NCBI GenBank assembly: GCA_964404395.1
Contig: CAYOKA010000017.1
Coordinates: 1 to 27,619 of the forward strand
DNA from: JAAYBT01 sp964404395
GTDB taxonomy: Bacteria; Bacillota; Clostridia; Acetivibrionales; DTU013
Length of the DNA stretch: 27,619 bases
Direction: 5' to 3'
Shown here: positions 7,202 through 14,963 of the stretch, piece after piece
Layout: every line of letters begins with the position of its first letter
How positions within the stretch are numbered: the first letter of the stretch is position 1
The notes under the pieces: model-generated
Seen by the model: only the letters and a program-made list of their open reading frames with translations
Database searches by the model: none
Told to the model about the DNA's origin: nothing
Position numbers and translations under genes: made by a program

Positions 7202-10200
7202 TACCCTTGCCTCCTCTGCTCAGCTGTTTCTTCCGGGAGCTTATCTCCGAACCTACCTCCGGGCTTACCTCCGGACCTACCTCCGGGCTTATCCTCTTCA
7301 TCAACCGGCCCGCCCATAAGGCTCCACAGCTCATCATCCTTGTAATCGCTTAAAACACGGTATCTGTTTCCCGCGATAGATGTATCGAACTGACATATAG
7401 AGCTGTAGCTGCAGTACTTGCAGGCAGTCATGGTCTTCCTTCTATATGGACTGATAGTAACATCCCCGTCTATAATGCCGCCTCCGATTTCGGCAAGAAT
7501 TTTCCTGACATACCTGCGAAGGGTTTCAAACTGCTCCTGTGTGGCAGCCGATGATCTGCCGAGGGACCCATCCTTATTTATTCTTGCGGGGATAATAAGA
7601 GAATCCCCCTCCAACTCCTTATCCATTGCCCTTATCAGCTTCACATCAGCCAGCACAAGGCCTTTCATCCTCAATTCCTTCATGATGGCCTTTTCAATGT
7701 CTTCCTTGGAGCTTCCTCGGCTGCAGCGGATCAGAGGGTCATTCAACCTGAAATAAAGCACTCCTGCCGGTAGCACCCTGCTACTTCCATCTGCGTCCCT
7801 TACACTACCTCTATCCACACCATCCCTCTCCTGTGCTGACACGTCCCCGCCAGCCAAGCCGTCTATACCGCCAACGCACTTTCCATCCATTGCCTCATCT
7901 TCGTCCGCTTCCCTGTTCTCAATTCCAAGCACAGCATCCAGATATGTCACCAGCTGCAGCTGTAGCCCATAGTACACATCTCCCAGCTTCAGCGCCCTGT
8001 TGCCCGACTTGTAATCAACAATTCTCAGGTAAGTCCCATCCTCATTTTTCAGCGAATCAATCCTGTCAATCCTGCCCGTCATTTTTATACATTCTCCTGA
8101 GGGCAGCTCAATTTCTATTGGAGGGTATCTGCCCATATCTCCGAATTCAACCTCGTACCCGGAAGGTTTAAAGTCACCCATCCCAATATGCCTGCTAATT
8201 AGCATTAGCGCTTTCACCACTGTCTTTTTCAGCCTGTCCGAAAGATATAAGTAACGTTTACTGCTGCCCAGAATCCTGCCACCTTGCGCGGTCAGCTGCC
8301 TATCAACCAGCTTTGAGACCTCGTCAGCGCACCATTTTCTGTCTATATCCTTCCAGGCAATATCTCTTATGACCAGCTCATGTGAGAATTCATCTATAAT
8401 ATTGTGCATAAAGGTTCCCGCATCCACAGGTTCAAAGCCGAATATCCTTCTTTCCTTAGCCTTAAGTCCGTACTTTACATAAAATGAAAAGGGGCAGGAT
8501 GAATAGGTCTCCATCCGGGAAATGCTCGTAAACAAAGGCTTGCCATAGAGTCTGGCAGTCCTGTCCCCTGTAAGATTCTGTGACTGGTTTGTATAGCTTA
8601 ATCCTTCAATAATAGTGTCACACTTGTCCTTCCATTCCTCTTGACCGGCATACCATCTAAAAATCGTCCTCCAATCATCATGCACCTTTTCACCATCATA
8701 ACGCCTGCGCAGCTGTGCGACCAGTTCGTCAAATGTAGGCTCCGGTGCAGCCGGCTGTGGTATTTCATTTGCTTGTGTGCCTGCCACCGTACTGTGTTCT
8801 GTGACTAAGGGCAGAATCCTTCTAATTTCCGAAAGGATACGCGAGGGTCTCATCGCCCTGCCATCCCTGTCCGCCGCGGGAAAACTCAGCCATAAATATC
8901 TCGACGGCGTCGCCAAAGCCATATATACCATGAATCTCTCCTCTAGACAGCGGCTTGCAGAATTACCTGCAAGCTCCAGTCCAATCTTCTCCAGACTGTC
9001 GCGATCCATCTCCGACAAAACCCCTTGGGTCCCACCGGTTCCGGGCAGCACGCCCTCATTCACCCCAAGAATATACATTGCCTTAATATCATTGCTCCCA
9101 GCTCTTTCAATGCTTCCAACGAGCACCTGGTCAAGAGCGGGTGGAATCATCTTCATCTTGTGCCCTGCAAATCCGGCTGCCAATATTTCTGAGAAACGCT
9201 CCGTTCCGATTTTCTCTTCTCCAAGCACCTCAACAATTTGTGAAAAGACCTCCATCACAATGTTCCACACCTGACGGTACTCATCCGCCCTATCCAGCTT
9301 GCCCTCTGAAACAAACATCTGAGACATGTCTTCAATTCTTTTATCAGCGCCGGTTTCACAAAGCAAATCGAATAAAGCTGTGCAAAACTCAATTGCCTTC
9401 ACGCCACCTCTTGTTTTGTTTCTAAAGGCTTCAAGGGGCTCAGCCAGAGTTCTCCTGGATATATTAATCCTGTCGAGAAGCTCAATCTCCTGCTGTGAAG
9501 CTTCCCCACCTTTGCCGGAATACTCACCGGAATACTCAACCGGGTAATCCCAGTCCTCCTGCCGTCGCCAAACATTTCCCCTGATTCCGTTTGCCAGCAC
9601 ATAATTCTCCAGCAAGTCCAGCTCTTGTGTGTCTATGCCTGTGAAACCTGTTTTTGCGTATCTGAAAACTGACTCATAGGACCAATTGCTTGAGAAAATA
9701 TCCAGTGCCGACAATATGAATGTAATCAGCGGGTGACCATCTATATCCCGTTTTCCGTCTAAAAAGAAGGGAATAGCAAATCGAGTAAAAATATTCTTTA
9801 CAATGCCGCCGTAGCTGTCCGGATTTCTCATAGTCACAGCGATATCCCTGTAGCGAAAGCCCTGCTCCCTGCAAAGCCTGATAATATCACGGGCGGCATC
9901 CTCCACCTCTCCATGTATATTAGGCGATGTCCAAATACAGACATCTCCTGATTTTTTCACAAGCTTTTGATAGGGATATTTATAGAAATTCCTCTCCAAA
10001 TGACACAGTTGCTCAGAGTTTGAAAATCGTGGAGAGACAATGGTTGCACCGCCTAGCTTTATGGGGCTCTCTACGTCGATCCCTTCCTCGGCAGCCAGTC
10101 GCAAAAGACGGACAGCAGTTTTCCTGACCGGTTCGAAAACCATCGGCGTCGCATCCTCCGGTTCGTTTGAAATGCAGTCCGTGCACAGGCAAATCGTTAC

Positions 10201-10872
10201 CCGTGACACTTTTTTCAAGAGCTTACCTATCACCTTATATTCCTGAGGTGTGAAGCCGGAAAACTCATCAATCCATATTTCGGCACCATCAAATTGCGTC
10301 GATTGATCCAGCTTATTATAAAGCTCTACCAGATCATCGTCTGCATCCAAATAATTCTGATGGAGCAATTCTTCGAACTGAGCATAAATCAATGACAAAT
10401 CAGCAAGCTTGTCCTTTAGAGCCAGGCCCTCCTGTAACTTATCTGTTGCCTCAATCAATTGCTCCGGGGAAACATCATAACGTTTAAGCTCAGTGATTGC
10501 ATCGGACAGGGTTTGTGTAAGTCCCTTTTTGAGGGCTGCTTTCGAAAAAACCTTCAACTCACTCCCCAGCCTGTCCATAATCCGAAAAAGCAGCATGCTT
10601 TTTCCTGCCGCATTAAGATGGCGGCGGGCAATCCCCCCCACCTCGCTGAACACTCTATATGCAAGTCTCCTAAAGCTAAGAACCTCAGCAACTGATACTC
10701 CCGATGAACCGGACGCTCTGGCAAGGCTCTTTTCCGCCTGAAGCGAAAACTGCTCCGGCACGATTAGTACCAGAGGGCGTCTGTCACCGGATGTCAGCCT
10801 TTGCTTTATTTCCTGCAGGCAAAAGGTTGATTTCCCGCTTCCTGCGCGTCCATAAACTATTCTAAGTCCCAT
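7201..10872 (-). CDS. addB: ATP-dependent helicase/nuclease subunit B
   Basis: AddB is the partner of AddA: an inactivated-helicase-fold subunit with a second RecB-like nuclease and an iron-sulfur cluster. ATG 10872 is chosen (1223 residues; GGTGG 7 nt upstream) over the ATG at 10908, which has no ribosome binding site and would add 12 residues before the conserved GLRIVYGRAGSGKST start. In this numbering Walker A is about 9-16, the nuclease has GRIDRID (933-939), DYKSG (953-957) and a following Gln pair, and the cluster cysteines are one near 793 (SSCPF) and three in CKYCSYSSIC (1151-1160). About 49 residues at 986-1034 are an Asp/Gly-rich insertion, and the C-terminus ends in a Gly/Pro/Lys tail. 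It is first of the addB-addA pair, 65 bp downstream of the NYN gene. Confidence 0.95.
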   Translation of the reverse strand: MGLRIVYGRAGSGKSTFCLQEIKQRLTSGDRRPLVLIVPEQFSLQAEKSLARASGSSGVSVAEVLSFRRLAYRVFSEVGGIARRHLNAAGKSMLLFRIMDRLGSELKVFSKAALKKGLTQTLSDAITELKRYDVSPEQLIEATDKLQEGLALKDKLADLSLIYAQFEELLHQNYLDADDDLVELYNKLDQSTQFDGAEIWIDEFSGFTPQEYKVIGKLLKKVSRVTICLCTDCISNEPEDATPMVFEPVRKTAVRLLRLAAEEGIDVESPIKLGGATIVSPRFSNSEQLCHLERNFYKYPYQKLVKKSGDVCIWTSPNIHGEVEDAARDIIRLCREQGFRYRDIAVTMRNPDSYGGIVKNIFTRFAIPFFLDGKRDIDGHPLITFILSALDIFSSNWSYESVFRYAKTGFTGIDTQELDLLENYVLANGIRGNVWRRQEDWDYPVEYSGEYSGKGGEASQQEIELLDRINISRRTLAEPLEAFRNKTRGGVKAIEFCTALFDLLCETGADKRIEDMSQMFVSEGKLDRADEYRQVWNIVMEVFSQIVEVLGEEKIGTERFSEILAAGFAGHKMKMIPPALDQVLVGSIERAGSNDIKAMYILGVNEGVLPGTGGTQGVLSEMDRDSLEKIGLELAGNSASRCLEERFMVYMALATPSRYLWLSFPAADRDGRAMRPSRILSEIRRILPLVTEHSTVAGTQANEIPQPAAPEPTFDELVAQLRRRYDGEKVHDDWRTIFRWYAGQEEWKDKCDTIIEGLSYTNQSQNLTGDRTARLYGKPLFTSISRMETYSSCPFSFYVKYGLKAKERRIFGFEPVDAGTFMHNIIDEFSHELVIRDIAWKDIDRKWCADEVSKLVDRQLTAQGGRILGSSKRYLYLSDRLKKTVVKALMLISRHIGMGDFKPSGYEVEFGDMGRYPPIEIELPSGECIKMTGRIDRIDSLKNEDGTYLRIVDYKSGNRALKLGDVYYGLQLQLVTYLDAVLGIENREADEDEAMDGKCVGGIDGLAGGDVSAQERDGVDRGSVRDADGSSRVLPAGVLYFRLNDPLIRCSRGSSKEDIEKAIMKELRMKGLVLADVKLIRAMDKELEGDSLIIPARINKDGSLGRSSAATQEQFETLRRYVRKILAEIGGGIIDGDVTISPYRRKTMTACKYCSYSSICQFDTSIAGNRYRVLSDYKDDELWSLMGGPVDEEDKPGGRSGGKPGGRFGDKLPEETAEQRRQG
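7245..7292 (-). repeat. Four-copy 12-bp tandem repeat in the 3' end of addB
   Basis: Four consecutive 12-bp units begin CTCCG on the plus strand (7245, 7257, 7269, 7281), with alternating variants ending GAACCTAC, GGGCTTAC, GGACCTAC and GGGCTTAT. On the coding strand they give alternating KPGG/RSGG/RFGD tetrapeptides in the dispensable-looking AddB tail after the iron-sulfur cluster region. Such an array can change length by replication slippage without breaking the frame. Confidence 0.85.
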
Positions 10873-10937
10873 ATACACACCACCGTGAAAATGTTCCTGG
10901 ACTGCCATTTTTTGGCATACATATTTCTTTGCGAAGC

Positions 10938-11699
10938 CTACTTATTCCTTACGAAAATATGCTTTATATTGCGATTACTGGTCTTTCTTTGCTGAACCTC
11001 AAAGCGGTCAAGGCTGTATATAAGAAGGGTCAGTTTTGAAAACCCATAGTTTCTCGAGTCAAAATCAGGCTGTTTTTTAGAAATCAGATTTCCGACCTCT
11101 CCAAGGAAGGCCCATCCGCTATCATCCGCAACGTCATTGATAGATGTAGCAATCAAGCTGATCAGCTCTTCATTAATCTCCACTGCGCCGGCTTTTGTCT
11201 CCTGGACACTTGCAGCATCCTTTCCGGAGCCATTACTGCTTTCTTTACTCTTTATGTGTGTATTTATGATTTCAATATATATAAACTTATCGCATGATAC
11301 GATAAAGGCATTGGGGGTCTTCCTCTCTCCAATACCGATTACCTTCATCCCCGACTCACGCAGCCTTGTAGCCAGTCTCGTAAAGTCACTGTCGCTTGAT
11401 ATGATACAGAAGCCATCAACCTTTTCGGTATACAGAATATCCATTGCATCAATGATCAATGCAGAGTCCGAGGAATTCTTCCCATATGTATAGCTATACT
11501 GCTGGATGGGCGTAATCGCATTTTCCAGCATTGCGTTCTTCCACCCGGACAGTGCAGCACTGGTCCAATCCGCATAGATTCTCTTTATTGTGGGTGTTCC
11601 GTATTTTGCGACCTCCTCTAATATCCCCTTGATGTTTTTATATGGCACGTTCTCCGCATCGATTAGAACCGCAAGCCGCAGGTCATCCAAATTAGGCAT
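10938..11699 (-). CDS. NYN-domain (LabA/PIN-like) putative RNase with C-terminal OST-HTH/LOTUS domain
   Basis: A 253-residue cytoplasmic protein. Residues 8-145 are an NYN domain, a PIN-related metal-dependent nuclease fold: LIDAENVP (Asp14, Asn17), the acidic SDSALIIDAMD segment (Asp78, Asp84) and SSDSDFTRLATRL (Asp103, Asp105) supply the expected active-site acids. After a Ser/Gly/Lys linker, residues about 175-251 resemble a LOTUS/OST-HTH winged helix (FLGEVGNLISKKQPDFD, YGFSKLTLLI), which binds RNA in other proteins. This two-domain architecture is widespread in bacteria; the substrate is not established. The start has GGGGAG 6 nt upstream. The gene lies 18 bp after the HAD gene and 65 bp before addB, so it is probably co-transcribed with them. 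Confidence 0.9.
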   Translation of the reverse strand: MPNLDDLRLAVLIDAENVPYKNIKGILEEVAKYGTPTIKRIYADWTSAALSGWKNAMLENAITPIQQYSYTYGKNSSDSALIIDAMDILYTEKVDGFCIISSDSDFTRLATRLRESGMKVIGIGERKTPNAFIVSCDKFIYIEIINTHIKSKESSNGSGKDAASVQETKAGAVEINEELISLIATSINDVADDSGWAFLGEVGNLISKKQPDFDSRNYGFSKLTLLIYSLDRFEVQQRKTSNRNIKHIFVRNK

Positions 11700-11717
11700 A
11701 AAAACTCCCCTTTATCT

Positions 11718-12386
11718 TTATTCTGCTTCTATTCTATCATATTTAGATATTCCCCAGTGATTTATCTGCTTTATTGAACAAACAACCTCATCGGCCAATG
11801 ACAAATCCTGCTTGCCGGAATTAGGGCTAACAAATCCTACACATTTCATTCCGGCTCGTTTTGCAGCCTTGACCCCATGCCCTGAGTCCTCTATTACCAT
11901 GCAATTAGAAGGCTCGACACTAAGTCCCTGTGCCGCTTTAAGAAATATATCCGGAAATGGTTTGCCCCTTTGCACCTCTTCCCCGCTGATAACCACTTCA
12001 AAATACCCGGCTAGACCAAGATTGCTTAACATAAATTCAATAAACTCTCTCGAGGATGAGGATGCCAAACCTATTCTTATTTCATTACCTTTAAGTCGGT
12101 CCAAAAGCTCCCTGATGCCATTTATCGGCTCAAGCTTTCTGTCGCCGATTATCTGCTTTTTATAGGCAAACTGCGTTTCCAGCAATTCCTCTACTGATGC
12201 TTCAAGTTCGTATTTCTCACGTAGCTCTGACCACATATCTGGATTGGATACCCCTACATAGCGGCTCAGTTCTTCATCAGTAATATATTTCCCATAATGC
12301 CTCATCGTCATTTTATCCGATTCAAAGTGAATAGGCTCACTATCCACAATTACACCATCCATATCAAAAATAACTGCCTTAACCAT
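11718..12386 (-). CDS. HAD-superfamily hydrolase, beta-phosphoglucomutase-like
   Basis: A 222-residue cytoplasmic phosphatase or phosphomutase of HAD subfamily IA. Motif I is FDMDGVIVDSE (Asp8 nucleophile, Asp10 acid/base), motif II is the Ser cluster ASSSS (108-112), motif III is Lys142 in RGKPFPD, and motif IV is IEDSGHG (Glu166, Asp167). The helical cap between motifs I and II is the PgmB/DOG type, and DGVIVDSEPIH is typical of enzymes acting on small sugar phosphates. The exact substrate cannot be read from sequence; neither phosphoglucomutase nor general phosphatase activity can be excluded. AGGAGG sits 5 nt before the ATG. It lies between the zinc-ribbon gene (42 bp) and the NYN gene (18 bp) in the same direction. 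Confidence 0.92.
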   Translation of the reverse strand: MVKAVIFDMDGVIVDSEPIHFESDKMTMRHYGKYITDEELSRYVGVSNPDMWSELREKYELEASVEELLETQFAYKKQIIGDRKLEPINGIRELLDRLKGNEIRIGLASSSSREFIEFMLSNLGLAGYFEVVISGEEVQRGKPFPDIFLKAAQGLSVEPSNCMVIEDSGHGVKAAKRAGMKCVGFVSPNSGKQDLSLADEVVCSIKQINHWGISKYDRIEAE

Positions 12387-12428
12387 TGTTGCCTCCTTTT
12401 AGCTGTCAATAAATCAAAATTCAGTTAA

Positions 12429-12872
12429 CTATATTTCTTCGCCACAGCCCTTGCAGAATCTTGCATCTTCATCGTTTAGGGTCTCACAGCCTCTGCACCT
12501 TACTTTTATTACTTCTCTTTCCTCCTGAGGCTTGCTTATTTTATCTACAACATCTATATTGCTGATAACATCGTTTATCATTCCGCCTTTGGCTTCATTG
12601 AATGGTTTTAGATCCTCCCTTGCCTTTTCCGGATCAAGCAGCAGCCCTGAACCTGCAGCTCCCTTAGCACCAATATTCTTAACAAAAATTCCTGCTATCA
12701 TCAAAAACATACCCAATATTGCATTGACAAATGAAGGCTCCCTGCCCATAAACGGTTCTTTCATAAAGCTTGCAATAGAAAAGAAGACAGAAATGAATAG
12801 AATAAATCCCAGTATAGCCATCCCAATTCCAATATAGTATGCAGCTTTCCTTTCCCCTGATATCTTTGCCAT
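12429..12872 (-). CDS. Small membrane protein with C-terminal zinc ribbon
   Basis: A 147-residue protein of unknown function. ATG 12872 is preferred to the ATG at 12890 because AGGTGG lies 4 nt upstream; the upstream start has none and would add six residues. Two hydrophobic helices are visible (about residues 13-35 and 47-65), followed by a soluble segment and a C-terminal CxxC-x10-CxxC zinc ribbon (Cys126, 129, 140, 143) of the kind found in many membrane-tethered clostridial proteins. Two helices place the ribbon on the same side as the N-terminus, most likely the cytoplasm. It is the first gene of the probable operon to addA and has a promoter candidate at 12927-12955. Confidence 0.8.
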   Translation of the reverse strand: MAKISGERKAAYYIGIGMAILGFILFISVFFSIASFMKEPFMGREPSFVNAILGMFLMIAGIFVKNIGAKGAAGSGLLLDPEKAREDLKPFNEAKGGMINDVISNIDVVDKISKPQEEREVIKVRCRGCETLNDEDARFCKGCGEEI

Positions 12873-12926
12873 AAATCCACCTTTCTTCATACACTAATAT
12901 TCACACACCCTGACATTTCTATATTA

Positions 12927-12955
12927 AGTATATCAACCATCTGCATAAAGGTAAA
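12927..12955 (-). promoter_or_regulatory. SigA-type promoter for the zinc-ribbon to addA operon
   Basis: On the minus strand TTTACC (12950-12955) and TATACT (12927-12932) are spaced by 17 bp. Transcription would start near 12920, about 48 nt before the zinc-ribbon start codon. No clear terminator separates the five following genes, which are spaced by 42, 18, 65 and -1 bp. Confidence 0.55.
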
Positions 12956-13001
12956 TTGCAATTACACTAAAAAGGTCCCTGTTATCCACAGTTCCCTAAT
13001 T

Positions 13002-13634
13002 CTATCTGCCAAACATATTCATCACACCATGCAGTAGAATAGTTGAATAACAATTCTTAGTCTTGTATCTGGCTATGCCCAACACAACCCCAAAACAAAG
13101 CCCTGTAACAGCTTTCATAAGCATTATAAACGGCAATCTGTCTGAAGCTACCCTAAATGCGATTGAGTCTACATAACCTAGATGCCAAACTGCAAACAAC
13201 AGCGTTGTTAGTAAATAGACAATGAAACCTCTCCCATACTCTTCTTCAAGCTTATTCCACACATAACCTCTAAATATCAGTTCCTCAAATACCGGCGTTA
13301 TCACTGATGAATATACCATCAAGGAAATAGTATAGAGCGAGTTGTCTCCTGTAATAAAAGGAGCCGAAATGAGTAGTGCTAATGCAAAAGTAGTCGCTAC
13401 TGCATAAGTCGCTTTATGATCAGTAGGGAATACAGAAAGTGAAAGGCCCCTCTTTTTTGCAATTATTATACCTGCAAATGTCAACACAGTCATAAGTAAC
13501 GCAGATACAATGGTTTCTGTAAGCAATGTTTGTTCAATAAAGCAAAACACACTTAGCTTCAGAATAATTCTGATGCCTTGTATAAACATTAGTAGAACGA
13601 CTATTTTTGCAAGCGTCAAAATCTTTTTGCTCAT
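13002..13634 (-). CDS. CPBP family intramembrane metalloprotease
   Basis: A 210-residue polytopic membrane protein of the CPBP (CAAX protease and bacteriocin-processing, formerly Abi) family. The signature residues are present: EELIFRG with the Glu pair at 117-118 and Arg122, His151 in FAVWHLGY, and the last motif HGVMN with His202 and Asn206. About six hydrophobic helices are visible. Bacterial members process peptides, take part in bacteriocin immunity or scaffold sensors; the substrate here is unknown. A weak AGGTG lies 10 nt before the ATG. It follows the helical-repeat gene by 58 bp on the same strand, so the two may be co-transcribed. No bacteriocin precursor was recognised next to it. 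Confidence 0.9.
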   Translation of the reverse strand: MSKKILTLAKIVVLLMFIQGIRIILKLSVFCFIEQTLLTETIVSALLMTVLTFAGIIIAKKRGLSLSVFPTDHKATYAVATTFALALLISAPFITGDNSLYTISLMVYSSVITPVFEELIFRGYVWNKLEEEYGRGFIVYLLTTLLFAVWHLGYVDSIAFRVASDRLPFIMLMKAVTGLCFGVVLGIARYKTKNCYSTILLHGVMNMFGR

Positions 13635-13692
13635 AATAACACTACACCTTATATTTTTCTAACATTAATCTTCTAACTCATCCGAGCACTAT

Positions 13693-14307
13693 TTAGCTAC
13701 TCATTAGGTACTCAACATGTTTTATTGCCTTCTTATCAAGCAACCCGCCACCTAATGCCTTAAAAATATAACCCTCTATCTCATCATTCGTCCGGTATTT
13801 CCTTATCATTATTAGTACACTAATAATATCCATCAAAATTGATTTTTGCATTGTTGCTCTAATACTTGAAAGATCTAAAGTCATTAGCTTATAAGCAATT
13901 TTGAAATGCAGCTGCCTTTTAAACGGTATTATCTTCTGCAATGACTGGATACATTGCCTTGTTGTGATTGGCTTGTCATCATTCAAGTGAAGCAAATACT
14001 CATCAATTATCTTCTCAATTTTATCATCCCTATCCCATTTTGCGTTCTCAGCAATAAGCATCAAGCCAATGCTTCTTTGGTATGAATTCTCGCTTTGTAG
14101 CTTTTCACAAAATATATCCCAGTATGAGTACACATCGTCAAAGTTCATAGAGCGATTTTGGAGCAGTAAGAAGGATTGATACCTGATTTTATCGTCCTTC
14201 TCAGATAGTAATTCAACAAGCTGCCTTAGCTCATCACTATTAATAGTTTTTGATGCTTCTGACATATCGTTTTTATCGATTGATAACAATCTTTCAAGGT
14301 TATACAT
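13693..14307 (-). CDS. Helical-repeat (HEAT-like) protein of unknown function
   Basis: A 204-residue soluble protein I do not recognise as a named family. It consists of amphipathic helix pairs resembling HEAT/ARM repeats, with units such as LRQLVELLSEKDDKIRYQSF, the next around NSYQRSIGLMLIAENAKW, and a third around TTRQCIQSLQKIIPF. Such proteins normally act as protein-binding scaffolds. No signal peptide, membrane segment or catalytic motif is visible. AGAGGTG lies 4 nt before the ATG. Upstream of it is gene debris, downstream the CPBP protease gene on the same strand, so the context gives no firm clue. AT content is higher than in the addAB operon. Confidence 0.75.
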   Translation of the reverse strand: MYNLERLLSIDKNDMSEASKTINSDELRQLVELLSEKDDKIRYQSFLLLQNRSMNFDDVYSYWDIFCEKLQSENSYQRSIGLMLIAENAKWDRDDKIEKIIDEYLLHLNDDKPITTRQCIQSLQKIIPFKRQLHFKIAYKLMTLDLSSIRATMQKSILMDIISVLIMIRKYRTNDEIEGYIFKALGGGLLDKKAIKHVEYLMSS

Positions 14308-14324
14308 ACTTCACCTCTCTATAT

Positions 14325-14611
14325 CTAGTCATCATTTAATTTCTCTAACTCATTGTTTAACAACTCTTCAATTATTTGTACCGAATCCCTGACACATTTC
14401 ATGCACACTGTGGAAAATAAATCCTATTGGCACATATATTAAGTATTTTCCTTTCCTTAATACTTTGAAAATCAGTACTAGCAATAGCGGTATGAATTCT
14501 ATTCTCCCCCCATTCATAACCGGCTAGATGGTGGATATCAAGCATCACATGCTTTATGTATAGACAAATATTCTCAATTTCATAGTTTACAATGCCAATA
14601 AATGTGCTATA
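14325..14611 (-). pseudogene. Frameshifted, start-less remnant of an unidentified gene
   Basis: On the minus strand a frame is open from 14611 to a stop at 14399-14401 and has protein-like composition (segments LDIHHLAGYEWGENRIHTA and FQSIKERKILNIC), but it begins after a stop codon without a sensible start. Around 14400 the coding signal shifts frame: MKCVRDSVQIIEELLNN and a few further residues run to a stop at 14325-14327. Together they look like the last about 95 codons of one gene broken by a frameshift and truncated upstream. The family was not recognised. The antisense promoter at 14586-14613 overlaps it. Confidence 0.5.
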
Positions 14612-14613
14612 CT
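14586..14613 (+). promoter_or_regulatory. Extended -10 promoter for a small RNA
   Basis: TTTACA (14586-14591) and TATACT (14608-14613) are spaced by 16 bp, and the -10 is preceded by TG plus one base (TGC at 14605-14607), an extended -10 element. Start of transcription is expected near 14620. No plus-strand reading frame follows before the terminator at 14670-14700. Confidence 0.65.
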
Positions 14614-14619
14614 ATAAAT

Positions 14620-14697
14620 AAGGACGGCGACGCTTGTTGCTGTCAGGTTTAAATCAAGGGTATTATTTTAGACGGTTTTTACTAGACCGTTTTTTCT
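14620..14697 (+). ncRNA. Predicted about 78-nt small RNA convergent with the 56-aa peptide gene
   Basis: A promoter at 14586-14613 and an intrinsic terminator at 14670-14700 bracket a transcript of about 78 nt. Its 5' part folds into a hairpin: GACGGCGAC and GTTGCTGTC pair (with G-U pairs) around GCTT. Its last about 35 nt are antisense to the final codons of the peptide gene at 14663-14833. The arrangement matches antitoxin RNAs of convergent type I toxin-antitoxin loci such as the par/fst type. The transcript is predicted from signals only. Confidence 0.5.
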
Positions 14698-14833
14698 TTT
14701 GTCTATCCGGCTGTGGTTGAAGTAGCTTTTCGGCAAATATCTTTGCAAAAACAGCAACTCCAAAAGGTATGAATATGTACTTCACACACCAAACAACGGC
14801 ATAACCAATGTTGGTGAAGAATTCCCTACTCAT
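14663..14833 (-). CDS. 56-residue hydrophobic peptide with basic tail, candidate type I toxin
   Basis: The peptide starts MSREFFTNIGYAVVWCVKYI, continues with a hydrophobic stretch (FIPFGVAVFAKIFAEKLL) and ends in a strongly basic tail (DRQKKKRSSKNRLK). One long membrane segment (about residues 9-38) followed by a positively charged C-terminus is the usual build of type I toxins and some holin-like peptides. The ribosome binding site is nearly ideal (AAGGAGGTGG, 5 nt before ATG), unexpected for a chance frame among gene debris. The 5' leader of about 120 nt folds over that site (see 14843-14915), and a convergent small RNA overlaps the 3' end. I do not recognise a specific family, so toxicity is inference. 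A small structural or regulatory membrane peptide is the alternative. Confidence 0.65.
   Translation of the reverse strand: MSREFFTNIGYAVVWCVKYIFIPFGVAVFAKIFAEKLLQPQPDRQKKKRSSKNRLK
14670..14700 (+). terminator. Intrinsic terminator of the small RNA, inside the peptide gene's 3' end
   Basis: AGACGGT (14670-14676) pairs with ACCGTTT (14686-14692), including one G-U pair, around a 9-nt loop, and a T-rich tract (TTTTTTCTTTT) follows. The stem sits within the last codons of the minus-strand peptide gene. On the minus strand the same stem is followed by AAAATAAT, so it is not a good terminator in that direction. Confidence 0.7.
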
Positions 14834-14842
14834 CTCAACCAC

Positions 14843-14915
14843 CTCCTTCCTTTGTAGATTCCCCGCAGCAACTATAACGTCGCCATCCTCATGTGCGGAA
14901 ATCTTTAGGAAGGAG
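14843..14915 (-). promoter_or_regulatory. Leader hairpin sequestering the peptide gene's ribosome binding site
   Basis: AGGAAGGAG of the ribosome binding site (complement of 14843-14851) is perfectly complementary to CTCCTTCCT in the same leader (complement of 14907-14915). Between these arms further pairs nest: a CCGCA/TGCGG stem with GATT/AATC below it, and an apical hairpin GGCGAC/GTTGCT. The whole forms one long stem-loop that would mask translation initiation. Masked ribosome binding sites are characteristic of type I toxin mRNAs. Confidence 0.6.
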
Positions 14916-14963
14916 CCTTCGAGACTACCCTCTCATTAAAACCTGAATATGTTGCACTCATCC

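Noticed and set aside
6407..7345. 312-codon plus-strand frame across the addA-addB junction
   Set aside because: It has no family resemblance or ribosome binding site and lies antisense to conserved helicase motifs including Walker A.
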